Of a stretch of DNA of 64,000 nt, positions 25,003-33,520 are shown in pieces. Source of the stretch: Natronococcus pandeyae (GTDB lineage Archaea; Halobacteriota; Halobacteria; Halobacteriales; Natrialbaceae). The stretch is taken from the NCBI RefSeq assembly GCF_008122205.1, contig NZ_PHNJ01000001.1:372001-436000 (forward strand), written 5' to 3'. Numbering within the stretch: the stretch's first letter is position 1; each line of letters opens with the position of its first letter. The notes under the pieces were generated by a model. The model worked only from the letters and a program-made list of their open reading frames with translations. It made no database searches and had not been told where the DNA came from. Both the position numbers and the translations under genes were made by a program.

Positions 25003-28000
25003 ATGGTTCTCAGGAATATGCTGCACCAGACGGACGTCGTCGGTGAGGGCGGCCGGCGGAGTCCGGCCGACTACGTGTCGGATCGGCTCGCGTCGGGGGC
25101 CGAAACGGTCGCCGATCTCTCGGCGCAGGTCCGCGATACTGCCAGCAGCCGGGCGACCGACGCCGCCGACCAGGCCGTCGACGAACTGCTCGAGCGCTCT
25201 CTCGATCGAACTACCGAGGAACTGCTCTCGAGTCCGCCGCTCGATGCCGACGACGAGACCTCCACGGCAGGTCCGGACGACCCGCTCGATCGGGCGCTCG
25301 AGAACTTCCTGCGACGGTACGATCTCGACGAGGACCGGCTGGACGAGCGGACGCTGGACGCGATACGTACCCGGCTGGCCGCCAGCGTCGACGTGGATCC
25401 GGAACGGTTGCTCGAGGAAGTTCTGTCCGCTCGGGAGTCGGCCGCCGCCACGGGCCGTGACTCGAGTGCAGCCGACGGCAGATCGACGGCGGACGCGGAC
25501 CGGTCCAGTGACGAGGTGATCGTCCAGATTGGTTCCGTCCTCCGATCGCAACTGGACGGCTCCGCCGATCGGTCCCTCGAGGAGCTGCTCGAGGACGTCC
25601 TCGAACGCGACGCCGTGATGGTGGCCCACGACCTCGAACGACTGCTCATCGAGGAGCTTCCGTCCCTCGCGGCGGAGACACAGGCGAGGGTGGCGTCCGC
25701 CGACTCGAGGGGTCCGGGAACGAGAGCACCCTACTCGAGGCGGTCGGCGCCTGGACGGTCTGACGCGACAGTAAACGACGATCGCACCGGGAGCACTCGG
25801 TCGGCCGCCGCGATGGCCGTCGCCGCGACGACGCTCCTCGCGGACGGCGGCGTCGACCCCTCGATCGCGAAACTGGCGACGAACCTGCTGCAGGCCGGCG
25901 ACGGCGACGTGCCGACCGACCGCATCCTCCGGGAACTGCTCCCTCTGCTGATACGGACGGGAGCCGAGCGCGACCTCGATCTCGCGGCGCTTCGCTCGAG
26001 GTCGACCGGATCGTTGGCGCTCGTGGGACTGTTCGTCGCGAACCTCGTCGCGATGACGCTCGGGGCCTGGATCTCCCGGAAGAAAGCGCCGCCGATCCCC
26101 GACGAGATCCGGGGTCCCGATGGGGAGACCGTCGTGACCGACGAGCAGGTACGACTCGGGAAGAAGGCGTTCCAGGCCAACGGCCTCATGAACCATGGGT
26201 CGATCCTGGGCAACGGCTCGTACTTCGGCGTCGATCTGACGGCGGACGCCCTCGAGTCGAAAGCGGCGCACATGCGTGAGTACTACGCCCGACAGCACGG
26301 TGCCGACGCGTTCGAGTCGCTCGAGGCGGCCGACCGGGCGGCCGTCGAGCATCGCGTCGAAGACGAACTGGGGGCAAGGCTGAGCGAGAAGAGGACTCGA
26401 GAGAGCGAGCGGGCGGGAGCCCGCGAGCGAGCCGACGCTCTCGAGGGTTCGATCGCCCGGTACTCGGCGGCGGAGGTCTACGCGCACCGTCGGATTCGTG
26501 ACGAGTACGTCGATCGATACTACGGCGGTTCGCCCGAACGCGGCATCCCGGAGGGGTACGTCGACTCGGCCGAGCAGGCCGAGCGAATCGCCGACTTCGC
26601 CTGCTGGACGGCGTGGATGGCCCACACGAACCGCCCCGACTCGGACCACTCGTATACGAACGACTGGCCGTACGTGCCCGCGGCCGGGAACCGGCCGACC
26701 GGACAGGTGGTCGTCTGGAGTACGATCGGCGTCGTCCTGCTCATCGCCGGCGGTGGGATCGGCGTCTGGGCCTACCACTCGTTCGACGTCGCCGAGCCGA
26801 CGACCGAACTCGTCGACGTCCCCGGTCCCGATTCGGTGTCGGTCACGCCCGCCCAGTACGCCGCGGCGCGGTACGTTCCCGTCGCCGGCGCGCTGTTCGT
26901 CGCGCAGGCGCTCGTCGGCGCCCTTCTGGCCCACTACTACGTCGAGCGCACCGGCTTCTACGGAATCGGCGACGCGCTCGGTATCGACGTCGTCTCGCTG
27001 GTGCCGTTCTCGGTGGGTCGCACCTGGCACGTCAACCTCGGAATCCTCTGGATTACGACGCTGTGGCTCGCGGGCGGTCTCTTCCTGCCGGGCCTGTTCA
27101 CGGACGGCGATCCGCCCTGGCAGGCCGAAGGGGCGACCGCACTGCTCGGCGCGCTCGTGGCTATCACGGTCGGCGCGTTCGCCGGCGTCTGGCTCGGTAC
27201 TCGTGGCGCGTTCGGCTCGCCCGGCACCGACGGCGACGACGGCGACCTCTGGTGGTGGCTCGGCTCCGAGGGCCTCGAGTACCTCGAGGTCGGCCGGGTC
27301 TGGAAAGTTGGACTGCTCGCCGGCTTCGTCACCTGGACGGGACTGGTGCTCCGCGGCGTCCGCCGAATGGACGAACCGCCGACCGGGCTGGGCCACTTCG
27401 TGACCTATTCCGGGGGGTCGATCGCGCTCATGTTCGCCGCGAGCATGCTCTACACGCCCGACACCAACATCGCGGTGACGGAGTTCTGGCGCTGGTGGGT
27501 CGTCCACATGTGGGTCGAAGGGGTCTTCGAGTTCTTCGTCACCGCCGTCACCTCCGCCGCGCTGGTCTCGATGAACCTGATCGAGAAACCGACCGCGGAG
27601 AAGGCGATCCTCTTCGAAGTCTTCGCGATTATGGGGGCCGGGATCGTCGGCGTCTCCCACCACTACTGGTGGGTCGGCCTCCCCGACGTCTGGGTACCGA
27701 TCGGGACGACGTTCTCGACGCTCGAGTTCGTCCCCCTCGTCTTCGTCCTCTACCGGAGCCTCGGCGAGTACCGCTCGTTGAAAGCGCGGGGCGAAGAGTT
27801 CCCGTACACGCTGCCGCTACTGTTCATCCTCGGGAGCAGTGTCTGGAACTTCGTCGGCGGCGGGGTGCTCGGCTTCTTCATCAACCTGCCGCTGATCAAC
27901 TACTACGAACACGGGACCTACCTGACCGTCGCCCACGCCCACACGGCGACGTTCGGAGCCTTCGGCCTGCTCGCGCTCGGTCTCGGGACGTACATTCTGC

Positions 28001-28311
28001 GGGTCGTCACGCCCGAATCGGCGTGGGACCCGACGTGGTTCCGCGGGGCGTTCTGGCTGACCAACGTCGGGCTGGTGGTCATGACCCTCGCGTCGCTGCT
28101 CCCGATTGGATTCTTGCAGCTCCAAACTGCCTACAGGGACGGCTACGCCGCCGCGCGGAGCCTCGAGTTCTACGAGCGAGACCGCGTCCAGACGCTGCTG
28201 TGGGCGCGAACGCTCGGGGACACGCCGATGATCCTCGGCGCACTCGCTTTCACCGTCGCATCGGTTCGGCACCTCGTCGCCGCGCGACGACGCCGGGTCG
28301 CGAACGGCTGA
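25003..28311 (+). CDS. norZ: Quinol-dependent nitric oxide reductase (NorZ/qNOR) with long N-terminal extension
   Basis: 1102 residues from ATG 25003. Residues ~337-1102 are a qNOR: first membrane helix at ~337-357, an outer loop with GKKAFQANGLMNHGSILGNGS and FGVDLTADALE equivalent to the qNOR cytochrome c-like region, then about 12 more helices. Haem and FeB histidines are seen in VVHMWVEG (His835; Glu838 is the NorB-type glutamate), VSHHYWW (His886, His887) and AHAHTATFGAFG (His978, His980). It reduces NO to N2O with quinol at the membrane. Residues 1-336 are acidic, helical-looking, without membrane segments or known motifs, and about double the usual size before TM1. An alternative start at Met271 would remove most of it. 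Monocistronic. Confidence 0.9.
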   Translation: MVLRNMLHQTDVVGEGGRRSPADYVSDRLASGAETVADLSAQVRDTASSRATDAADQAVDELLERSLDRTTEELLSSPPLDADDETSTAGPDDPLDRALENFLRRYDLDEDRLDERTLDAIRTRLAASVDVDPERLLEEVLSARESAAATGRDSSAADGRSTADADRSSDEVIVQIGSVLRSQLDGSADRSLEELLEDVLERDAVMVAHDLERLLIEELPSLAAETQARVASADSRGPGTRAPYSRRSAPGRSDATVNDDRTGSTRSAAAMAVAATTLLADGGVDPSIAKLATNLLQAGDGDVPTDRILRELLPLLIRTGAERDLDLAALRSRSTGSLALVGLFVANLVAMTLGAWISRKKAPPIPDEIRGPDGETVVTDEQVRLGKKAFQANGLMNHGSILGNGSYFGVDLTADALESKAAHMREYYARQHGADAFESLEAADRAAVEHRVEDELGARLSEKRTRESERAGARERADALEGSIARYSAAEVYAHRRIRDEYVDRYYGGSPERGIPEGYVDSAEQAERIADFACWTAWMAHTNRPDSDHSYTNDWPYVPAAGNRPTGQVVVWSTIGVVLLIAGGGIGVWAYHSFDVAEPTTELVDVPGPDSVSVTPAQYAAARYVPVAGALFVAQALVGALLAHYYVERTGFYGIGDALGIDVVSLVPFSVGRTWHVNLGILWITTLWLAGGLFLPGLFTDGDPPWQAEGATALLGALVAITVGAFAGVWLGTRGAFGSPGTDGDDGDLWWWLGSEGLEYLEVGRVWKVGLLAGFVTWTGLVLRGVRRMDEPPTGLGHFVTYSGGSIALMFAASMLYTPDTNIAVTEFWRWWVVHMWVEGVFEFFVTAVTSAALVSMNLIEKPTAEKAILFEVFAIMGAGIVGVSHHYWWVGLPDVWVPIGTTFSTLEFVPLVFVLYRSLGEYRSLKARGEEFPYTLPLLFILGSSVWNFVGGGVLGFFINLPLINYYEHGTYLTVAHAHTATFGAFGLLALGLGTYILRVVTPESAWDPTWFRGAFWLTNVGLVVMTLASLLPIGFLQLQTAYRDGYAAARSLEFYERDRVQTLLWARTLGDTPMILGALAFTVASVRHLVAARRRRVANG

Positions 28312-28394
28312 CCGGACTCGCGACCGGGCCGAACCGACGCTCGAACCGTACGAGAGTCAGAAGGCTTAATCCACTCTCACGAGAACTCGCCGAC

Positions 28395-28661
28395 ATGAAG
28401 CGCCTCATCATCCACGGCGACCCCGGGATCCGGAAGGGAGCCATCATCGAGTACGGCGGGGAGGAAGTGGTCTGTTTCGCCATCAGCCGCAACGGCGAGT
28501 GGCACGGCCCTGAAGAGGTTCAGCTGTGGTGTACCGTCGGGACCGAAGACGAGTTCGAGGACTTCGAGAAGCGCAACTTCACCCCGCACTTCCTCGACGT
28601 CGAGCGAATCGACGCCGAGGCCGTCGACGTGATTCGACCGAAAGCCGACCTCGCGCTGTAA
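28395..28661 (+). CDS. HAH_0734-family small protein (88 aa)
   Basis: 88 residues from ATG 28395. MKRLIIHGDPGIRKGAIIEY at the start and the acidic EDEFEDFEKRNF segment match a conserved haloarchaeal family of unknown function that I recognise as HAH_0734-like. No cysteines, signal or membrane segment, so cytoplasmic. It follows norZ by 83 nt on the same strand; TTAATCC near 28367 may be a weak TATA box. Confidence 0.75.
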   Translation: MKRLIIHGDPGIRKGAIIEYGGEEVVCFAISRNGEWHGPEEVQLWCTVGTEDEFEDFEKRNFTPHFLDVERIDAEAVDVIRPKADLAL

Positions 28662-28831
28662 GCCGGGCGCGACGGCCAGTGCTGATCTGCCGGCCGGCGT
28701 TCGCTGGACGTTCCAGCGAGGGATGCCGCCGACCGCGACCGAGGCGACCCTGGCGGTCGGTCCGCCCGAAGTTCGTCCCTCGCTGCCGACCGGCGGCGAC
28801 CGACTCGAGTGCCGTATCTGAACCAGCGACG

Positions 28832-29278
28832 ATGTCACGTTCACCCGTCGACGCGATCCGGACACGATTTCGGGCGTTGCTCTCGACAACGCGATTTACG
28901 CAGTTCGCCAGCGTCGGCCTCGTGGGAGCGACCGTCGACAACGTCGCCCTCTTCGCACTGGTCGAACTGACCGTTCTGGGGCCGGTCCTCGCGAAGATGA
29001 TCGCCTGGGAACTCGCCATCGCAGTCATCTTCGTAATCAACGAGCGATGGACGTTCGCCAGTCACGGGACGATGTCGGCTCGAGCGCTCGGAACGCGGTT
29101 CCTGCGGTCGAATCTAGTTCGGTTCGCCGGCCTGCTTGTGGCGCTTTCGATTCTCTGGATACTGTACCATCGGTTCGGGGTCTGGTACGTGACGGCGAAC
29201 ATCGTCGGGATGGCGATTGGCTTCTTCGTCAACTATACCTGTGAGAGCCTCTACACGTGGAAGGTGCATCGAGAGTAG
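28832..29278 (+). CDS. GtrA family membrane protein
   Basis: 148 residues from ATG 28832; the longer upstream frame is arginine-rich and not conserved. Four membrane helices with the GtrA pattern: RFTQFASVGLVGATVDN at the first helix and a charged FVINERWTF loop after the second, ending FFVNYTCESLYTWK. GtrA proteins are thought to help flip or transfer lipid-linked sugars in cell-surface glycan synthesis. No glycosyltransferase is adjacent. Confidence 0.85.
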   Translation: MSRSPVDAIRTRFRALLSTTRFTQFASVGLVGATVDNVALFALVELTVLGPVLAKMIAWELAIAVIFVINERWTFASHGTMSARALGTRFLRSNLVRFAGLLVALSILWILYHRFGVWYVTANIVGMAIGFFVNYTCESLYTWKVHRE

Positions 29279-29344
29279 CGGTAGAAACCCACATACGGCG
29301 GCGGAATCACAACCCTTAACTAGCGCACCGGGTTATGATGTGAT

Positions 29345-29419
29345 AGCGGGATGGGATAGCCAGGAGATTCCGGCGGGCTCATAACCCGCAGATCGGTAGT
29401 TCAAATCTACCTCCCGCTA
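29345..29419 (+). tRNA. tRNA-Met (CAU), archaeal initiator type
   Basis: Full cloverleaf: acceptor AGCGGGA (29345-29351) pairs with TCCCGCT (29412-29418) plus discriminator A. D-arm GGA..TCC; anticodon arm GCGGG-CTCATAA-CCCGC with CAU anticodon; T-arm GGTAG/CTACC with TTCAAAT loop. The A1:U72 pair and three consecutive G:C pairs in the anticodon stem mark it as initiator rather than elongator. No intron; CCA not encoded. Confidence 0.95.
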
Positions 29420-29478
29420 TTTTCGAGACGAACAACAACTCCGAGCAGAGCGAGGAGTGCCGTGAGTCTCGAAAATAG
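29417..29478 (+). terminator. Large stem-loop directly after the tRNA
   Basis: Perfect 13-bp inverted repeat CTATTTTCGAGAC (29417-29429) / GTCTCGAAAATAG (29466-29478), overlapping the last three tRNA bases, with an inner ACTCC/GGAGT stem. It may end or process the tRNA transcript, or be the end of an inserted element. Comparable hairpins follow the later 3'-end copies. Confidence 0.45.
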
Positions 29479-29530
29479 TTTAGTGTCGATTTGAAGTAGA
29501 CGACGAGGGAGCGAAGCGACTGAAGTCGGC

Positions 29531-29555
29531 GTAGTTCAAATCTACCTCCCCCTAT
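29531..29555 (+). repeat. tRNA-Met 3'-end copy 1
   Basis: Matches tRNA positions 29396-29420 (T-arm plus 3' acceptor strand) at 24 of 25 bases; the difference is G to C in the acceptor strand. No 5' half of a tRNA is nearby, so it is not a functional tRNA gene. Confidence 0.8.
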
Positions 29556-29632
29556 GTTTTGGCGCGAACAAGTTCGTGAGCGCCACTCATAACACGGAGC
29601 AGTTTGAATCAGGGAGCAGCTTTGCTGCGACC

Positions 29633-29657
29633 GTGGTTCAAATCTACCTCCCGCTAC
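29633..29657 (+). repeat. tRNA-Met 3'-end copy 2
   Basis: Matches the same 25-base segment of the tRNA at 23 of 25 bases (A to G in the T stem, last base T to C). Preceded by CTTTGCTGCGACC and followed by another hairpin-forming spacer with GGATTCA/TGAATCC arms. Confidence 0.78.
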
Positions 29658-29760
29658 TTTTCAGGGATTCAACACCGAACGACGAGCACGGCGAGGAGTG
29701 AGTCCTGAATCCGTGGAAGTACTGAGTCAGTTCGAAGGACAACGAGGGTGCGAACTCGGC

Positions 29761-29781
29761 GTAGTTCAAATTTAGCGCCCA
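29761..29781 (+). repeat. tRNA-Met 3'-end copy 3 (degraded)
   Basis: GTAGTTCAAAT is identical to the tRNA T-arm start, then the match decays. The preceding CTCGGC and the ACGAGGG..GCGAA context at 29743-29754 repeat the sequence that precedes copy 1, so it belongs to the same repeat family. Confidence 0.6.
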
Positions 29782-29848
29782 CGAGAGCTGTGTTGGAGCC
29801 GTCGACGAGAACGGACGTGGACGTGAGACCCGGGTCAGCAGAGCCGCT

Positions 29849-29989
29849 TCAGCTATCTATGAACTGAAAGTTAGATTTGCTACAGTTTGGACACACGTCC
29901 TGGCGCTTTGGGATCGGATCCGTCGCGCTTGCGGCTAACAGAACGAAGTCACAATCGATACACTCGATATAATCTGGCACTGGTCGCAC
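29849..29989 (-). CDS. Zinc-finger microprotein (46 aa)
   Basis: Start GTG 29989 (or in-frame GTG 29980), stop TGA ending at 29849. Two CxxC pairs, YIECIDCD and VCPNCSK, 29 residues apart with a polar remainder, give a small zinc ribbon. On the minus strand GAATATAT lies about 20-25 nt before the start (30005-30012), consistent with a leaderless mRNA. Many such zinc-finger microproteins are known in haloarchaea; the role of this one is unknown. Confidence 0.6.
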   Translation of the reverse strand: MRPVPDYIECIDCDFVLLAASATDPIPKRQDVCPNCSKSNFQFIDS

Positions 29990-30186
29990 CTACCTATTCT
30001 ACAGGGATATATTCTACACCCCGTTACTTAGGTCGCCGATCGTGAGACGGTCCGAGGAACCAACTCGAGTTCCCCCTCTCTGCGACCGACCGACGACCGA
30101 TCCGGCGGCTGTGACGAGTGCCAGGAGCCGACGACGGACAGGATCGAGCCCTCCCGTTTTTGGTCACCGGGTTACAATCGGTTAGC

Positions 30187-31077
30187 ATGACAGATTCGGA
30201 CCGAGATCTGCTTTCCGTCCTCCGAAATCCGGAGTACACCGGCGAGAACCGGTGTGTCCCGTGTACGATCCTCAACGTTTTGATCGCCGCCGCCGCGAGT
30301 GCGCTCGTCGGGATCGTCTCGCGCAGGGGCGGCGTCCTCACCTTCGCAGGATCGCTCGCCGCGATCGCCCTCCGCGGATACCTCGTTCCCGGGACGCCGA
30401 CGCTGACGAAGCGGTATCTCCCGGAGCGGATCCTCGCAGCGTTCGACAAACATCCCCTCGAGGAACGCCAGCGAGAGGAGCCGGGGCAGTCGACGGAGGG
30501 GGAGCCGGAGATCATCGACGAGTTCGAGCGCCAGCAGGAGAGCGCGGTCGATCCCGAGCGGTTCCTCCTCGAGGTCGGTGCCGTCGAGCCGTGTAAAACC
30601 CAGGACGACCTCTGTTTCACCGACGAACTCGCGGACACGATCGACGACCGAGTGGCGGGCCTCCCCGAGGAACCGCTCGACCGAGCGCTCGTCGCCGATC
30701 TGTACGGTATCGAACCCGAGTCGGTGACCGTCGAGGACCGATCCTACCCCGCCGTCAAGATCGGTCGTCGGATTCACAAGTGGCCCTCGGAGGCCGCGTT
30801 TGCTGCCGATATCGCGACCCACCAGGCGCTGTCCGAACTGACCGAGCGCTGGACGGACGTGCCCCAGGCCCAGCGCATCGAACTGCTCGAGGTGCTGCGG
30901 TCGTTCCACGACTCCTGTCCGACCTGTGGCGGCCCGATCACGATGAGCGAGGACACCATCGAGTCGTGTTGCCGATCGTACGAAGTGCTCGCGCTCAACT
31001 GCGAAGGGTGTTCGGCGCCGCTGCTCGAGATCGATCCGAACGAGATCGGTGGCGCGGACGGCGGAGTCGAGCCCTGA
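30187..31077 (+). CDS. Conserved membrane protein with zinc-finger C-terminus (unidentified)
   Basis: 296 residues from ATG 30187; the longer frame upstream is unsupported. An N-terminal CVPC pair (Cys23, Cys26) precedes two hydrophobic segments (~residues 27-65). The middle is soluble and acidic, and the C-terminal ~60 residues carry CPTCGG, CC and CEGC, likely one or two zinc sites. No enzymatic motif seen. The downstream dppB gene is convergent. Function not recognised. Confidence 0.7.
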   Translation: MTDSDRDLLSVLRNPEYTGENRCVPCTILNVLIAAAASALVGIVSRRGGVLTFAGSLAAIALRGYLVPGTPTLTKRYLPERILAAFDKHPLEERQREEPGQSTEGEPEIIDEFERQQESAVDPERFLLEVGAVEPCKTQDDLCFTDELADTIDDRVAGLPEEPLDRALVADLYGIEPESVTVEDRSYPAVKIGRRIHKWPSEAAFAADIATHQALSELTERWTDVPQAQRIELLEVLRSFHDSCPTCGGPITMSEDTIESCCRSYEVLALNCEGCSAPLLEIDPNEIGGADGGVEP

Positions 31078-31113
31078 GAGCGTCTACGCTCGCCACGGTC
31101 GATCGTGTGTGGG

Positions 31114-32097
31114 TCAACGGGTTCCGGTGTCTACCCGCGGATCGAGACCGCTGTAGGCGACGTCCTGAACGATGTTCCCGACGATGCCGACTGCGATGAT
31201 GACCAGCGTACAGCCGAGCACGACCGGGAGATCCCGCAGGTGGATCGCTTCGAAGAGCAACAGTCCGAAGCCGTCGATCCCGAACAGCGACTCGATCACG
31301 AAGATGGCGAGGACGAGCAGCGCGAGCACCTCCGTAAACAGCATCGAGAACAGCGGAATCGCTGCGTTTCGAACGATGTGTCTCGCGATACGGATCGGCC
31401 CCGCTCCTTTCGCTCGCACGAGGGTCACGAACGCGGCGTTCGAGTACTCGAGTGAGTGTGCACGGGCGTAGCTTACGTACGCGCCGAGTAGCGTCGTCGC
31501 GGTCAACGCGATCGGCAGCAGGTGTTCGAACGCCAGGTTCGAGTGAGGTATCCGACCACCGGCAGCCAGCGAGAGCGCCATCCCGCCGATCCAGAAGTTC
31601 GGCACTGCAAACAGCAGGTAGGCGGTCCCCGAACCCGATTTCGCGAGTCGCTTCTCGGGACGCAACGCGGCGTACAGTCCGATCAGCATCCCCAGCACGA
31701 CGGCGATAGCGATCGCCGGGAGAACGTAGATCGCCGTTCGAGCGGTGGCTTCCAGTACCATGGGGAACACGGGCTCGCCGGTCTCGAAAAGTGCCGCGTC
31801 CGACTGCGGATCGCTGCCGACGAAAAACGAGTCCCCCCAATCGAGCGTGAGCATGCTCACCATCCAGTCTCCGTACTGCTCCCACAGGGGACGGTCGAGT
31901 CCGTGTGTCGCGAGGTAGTCGTCCACGGCGCTCTCGACTTCCTGCTCGCTGGCACCCTGATACCGCATCGTCCCCTCGATTCCACCTTCGACCCAGTCGC
32001 GGCTCACGGTGAACGCGACGAACACCGCCGTCAGCACCGCCCACGCAGTGACGGCGCCCAGCGCGATTCGCTTTGCGACGATCCGCAGCACGCTCAC
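31114..32097 (-). CDS. Dipeptide/oligopeptide ABC permease (DppB/OppB-like), system 1
   Basis: 327 residues from GTG 32097, chosen because GGAGGTG (32110-32104 on the minus strand) lies 6 nt upstream; GTG 32106 is the longest start. Six hydrophobic helices, a large outer loop after helix 1, and the coupling motif YARAHSLEYSNAAFVTLVRAKGAG typical of DppB. In ordinary operons dppB precedes dppC on the same strand; here it is divergent from dppC, dppD and dppF at 32312-35888. It presumably forms the transmembrane pair with that DppC. Confidence 0.9.
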   Translation of the reverse strand: MSVLRIVAKRIALGAVTAWAVLTAVFVAFTVSRDWVEGGIEGTMRYQGASEQEVESAVDDYLATHGLDRPLWEQYGDWMVSMLTLDWGDSFFVGSDPQSDAALFETGEPVFPMVLEATARTAIYVLPAIAIAVVLGMLIGLYAALRPEKRLAKSGSGTAYLLFAVPNFWIGGMALSLAAGGRIPHSNLAFEHLLPIALTATTLLGAYVSYARAHSLEYSNAAFVTLVRAKGAGPIRIARHIVRNAAIPLFSMLFTEVLALLVLAIFVIESLFGIDGFGLLLFEAIHLRDLPVVLGCTLVIIAVGIVGNIVQDVAYSGLDPRVDTGTR

Positions 32098-32260
32098 GGC
32101 ACCCACCTCCGGCGCGAAACCGTCAGGTCGAGCGACTGGAATCGCAGACGAGATTCGCGCGAGTCGACGGCTGAACGGGACCGCATTGCCCGCCGATACC
32201 GAGTGTCACACGAAAAGCGTATCGGATTTCTGACGCTCTTTGCCCGGCCGATCGGGCCCA

Positions 32261-32286
32261 ATATATAACATAGTTTTATTATATAT
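32261..32286. promoter_or_regulatory. Symmetric divergent promoter between dppB and dppC (system 1)
   Basis: Perfect 8-bp inverted repeat ATATATAA (32261-32268) / TTATATAT (32279-32286). The right arm is 26-33 nt before the dppC ATG at 32312, ideal for a leaderless TATA box. The left arm read on the minus strand is the same TATA sequence but 155 nt from dppB, whose gene has its own Shine-Dalgarno, so dppB would have a long leader. A GCCCG/CGGGC dyad precedes it at 32242-32258. Confidence 0.5.
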
Positions 32287-32311
32287 CGGTCGTACCTTTC
32301 GATTAGCTTTC

Positions 32312-33505
32312 ATGAGTGACGCTGGCGATCCACACCGCTTCGAGGAGGTGGAGTGGGACGACCTCGACGGGTCGCGCCAGCTCCTCACCCCGACGCGGGC
32401 GGCGGTTCTCGTCGGGCTGGTAGTCGTCGGCTGTGTCTACGCCCTCGAGACCGTCGGTATCGACGTCACCGGCCGCACGTTCGATCGACTCGACTGGGTG
32501 ATGCTCCTAGGAACGGTCGTGCTCGGCTCGGTCGGGCTGGTACCTGCCGTTCGACACCGGCCGCTGCTGATCCGCCTTCTGCGTCGTCTCTTCGCCCGAC
32601 CGGCTCACGCGGCTGGCGCGGCGTTCCTGCTGGGACTCTCACTCGTCGCCGTTCTCGGCTCGGTCGTCCTCGGGTCGCCGGATCTCGCCTTCCAGCACCG
32701 GTTTCACGCCCCGTACGGCTTTACGAGCGTGAACGGCTGGCACGCGGAGTGCCTCGGAGAGATTACGGAGGGTGAGGGGATCACCCGCTACTGTGACGGG
32801 ACCGCGGCGTACCCGCTGGGCACGAACCAGCGCGGTCATCCGATGGGCCACCTCCTCGTCGAAGGGGCGCGCGTCACCCTCACCGTGCTCGTCTTTACCG
32901 CCGCGTTCGTCGTTCCGGTCGCGACGGTCGTCGGGATCATCGCCGGCTTCCGCGGCGGGGTCGTCGACGACCTGCTGATGAGCTACGTCGACGTCCAGCT
33001 GTGTATTCCGGCGATCGTGGTCTTCTTCATCGGCTACATGTACTGGAACGTCTCCTTGCTCCTGTTGCTGGTCACGTTCGGGTTACTCAGCTGGGGCGGG
33101 ATCGCCCGGCTCGTCAGGAGCGAGACGCTACAACGCCGCGAGGACGGCTACGTGCTCGTCGCACGCAGTCTCGGCGCCTCGCGTTCGTATATCGCGAAAC
33201 GCCACATCGTCCCCAACATCACGAACACGCTCGTGCCCGCGATATTCCATCTGCTCGCGTTGCTGGTGCTCGTCGAAGCCGGCGTCGCCTTCCTCGGCTT
33301 CCACCACATCGAGCTCTACTCCTGGGGATCGACGATGCAGGAGGGGCTCGACCCCCACTTCTCGGGGATCGGTCTCGAGATGCACCCACACGAGATCTGG
33401 TGGGTTTCGACGTTCCCTGCGATCGCTCTCACGCTCACGCTCGCGTCGCTCAAACTCGTCGGCGACGGCGTCCGCGACGCGCTCGATCCGCGCGATGATC
33501 ACTAA
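32312..33505 (+). CDS. Dipeptide/oligopeptide ABC permease (DppC/OppC-like), system 1
   Basis: 397 residues from ATG 32312. It is longer than a typical DppC because about 100 residues with two extra hydrophobic segments precede the domain. The permease part includes GTNQRGHPMGHLLVEGARVTL, the coupling loop VARSLGASRSYIAKRHIVPNI and a C-terminal DGVRDALDP, all DppC hallmarks. It heads the dppC-dppD-dppF operon (15-nt gap to dppD). It should pair with the divergent dppB product to carry peptides or another small ligand. Confidence 0.9.
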   Translation: MSDAGDPHRFEEVEWDDLDGSRQLLTPTRAAVLVGLVVVGCVYALETVGIDVTGRTFDRLDWVMLLGTVVLGSVGLVPAVRHRPLLIRLLRRLFARPAHAAGAAFLLGLSLVAVLGSVVLGSPDLAFQHRFHAPYGFTSVNGWHAECLGEITEGEGITRYCDGTAAYPLGTNQRGHPMGHLLVEGARVTLTVLVFTAAFVVPVATVVGIIAGFRGGVVDDLLMSYVDVQLCIPAIVVFFIGYMYWNVSLLLLLVTFGLLSWGGIARLVRSETLQRREDGYVLVARSLGASRSYIAKRHIVPNITNTLVPAIFHLLALLVLVEAGVAFLGFHHIELYSWGSTMQEGLDPHFSGIGLEMHPHEIWWVSTFPAIALTLTLASLKLVGDGVRDALDPRDDH

Positions 33506-33520
33506 CAGCCACTGATACCC

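Noticed and set aside
25000-27663. 887-codon open frame antisense to the nitric oxide reductase
   Set aside because: Antisense to conserved NorZ helices and histidine motifs; low-complexity composition without any domain.
29531-29781. Additional tRNA genes
   Set aside because: Only the T-arm and 3' acceptor strand recur; no D-arm or anticodon arm can be folded upstream, so they are partial copies.
29345-29800. CRISPR array
   Set aside because: Repeats are few, uneven in spacing, derived from the tRNA and without cas genes.
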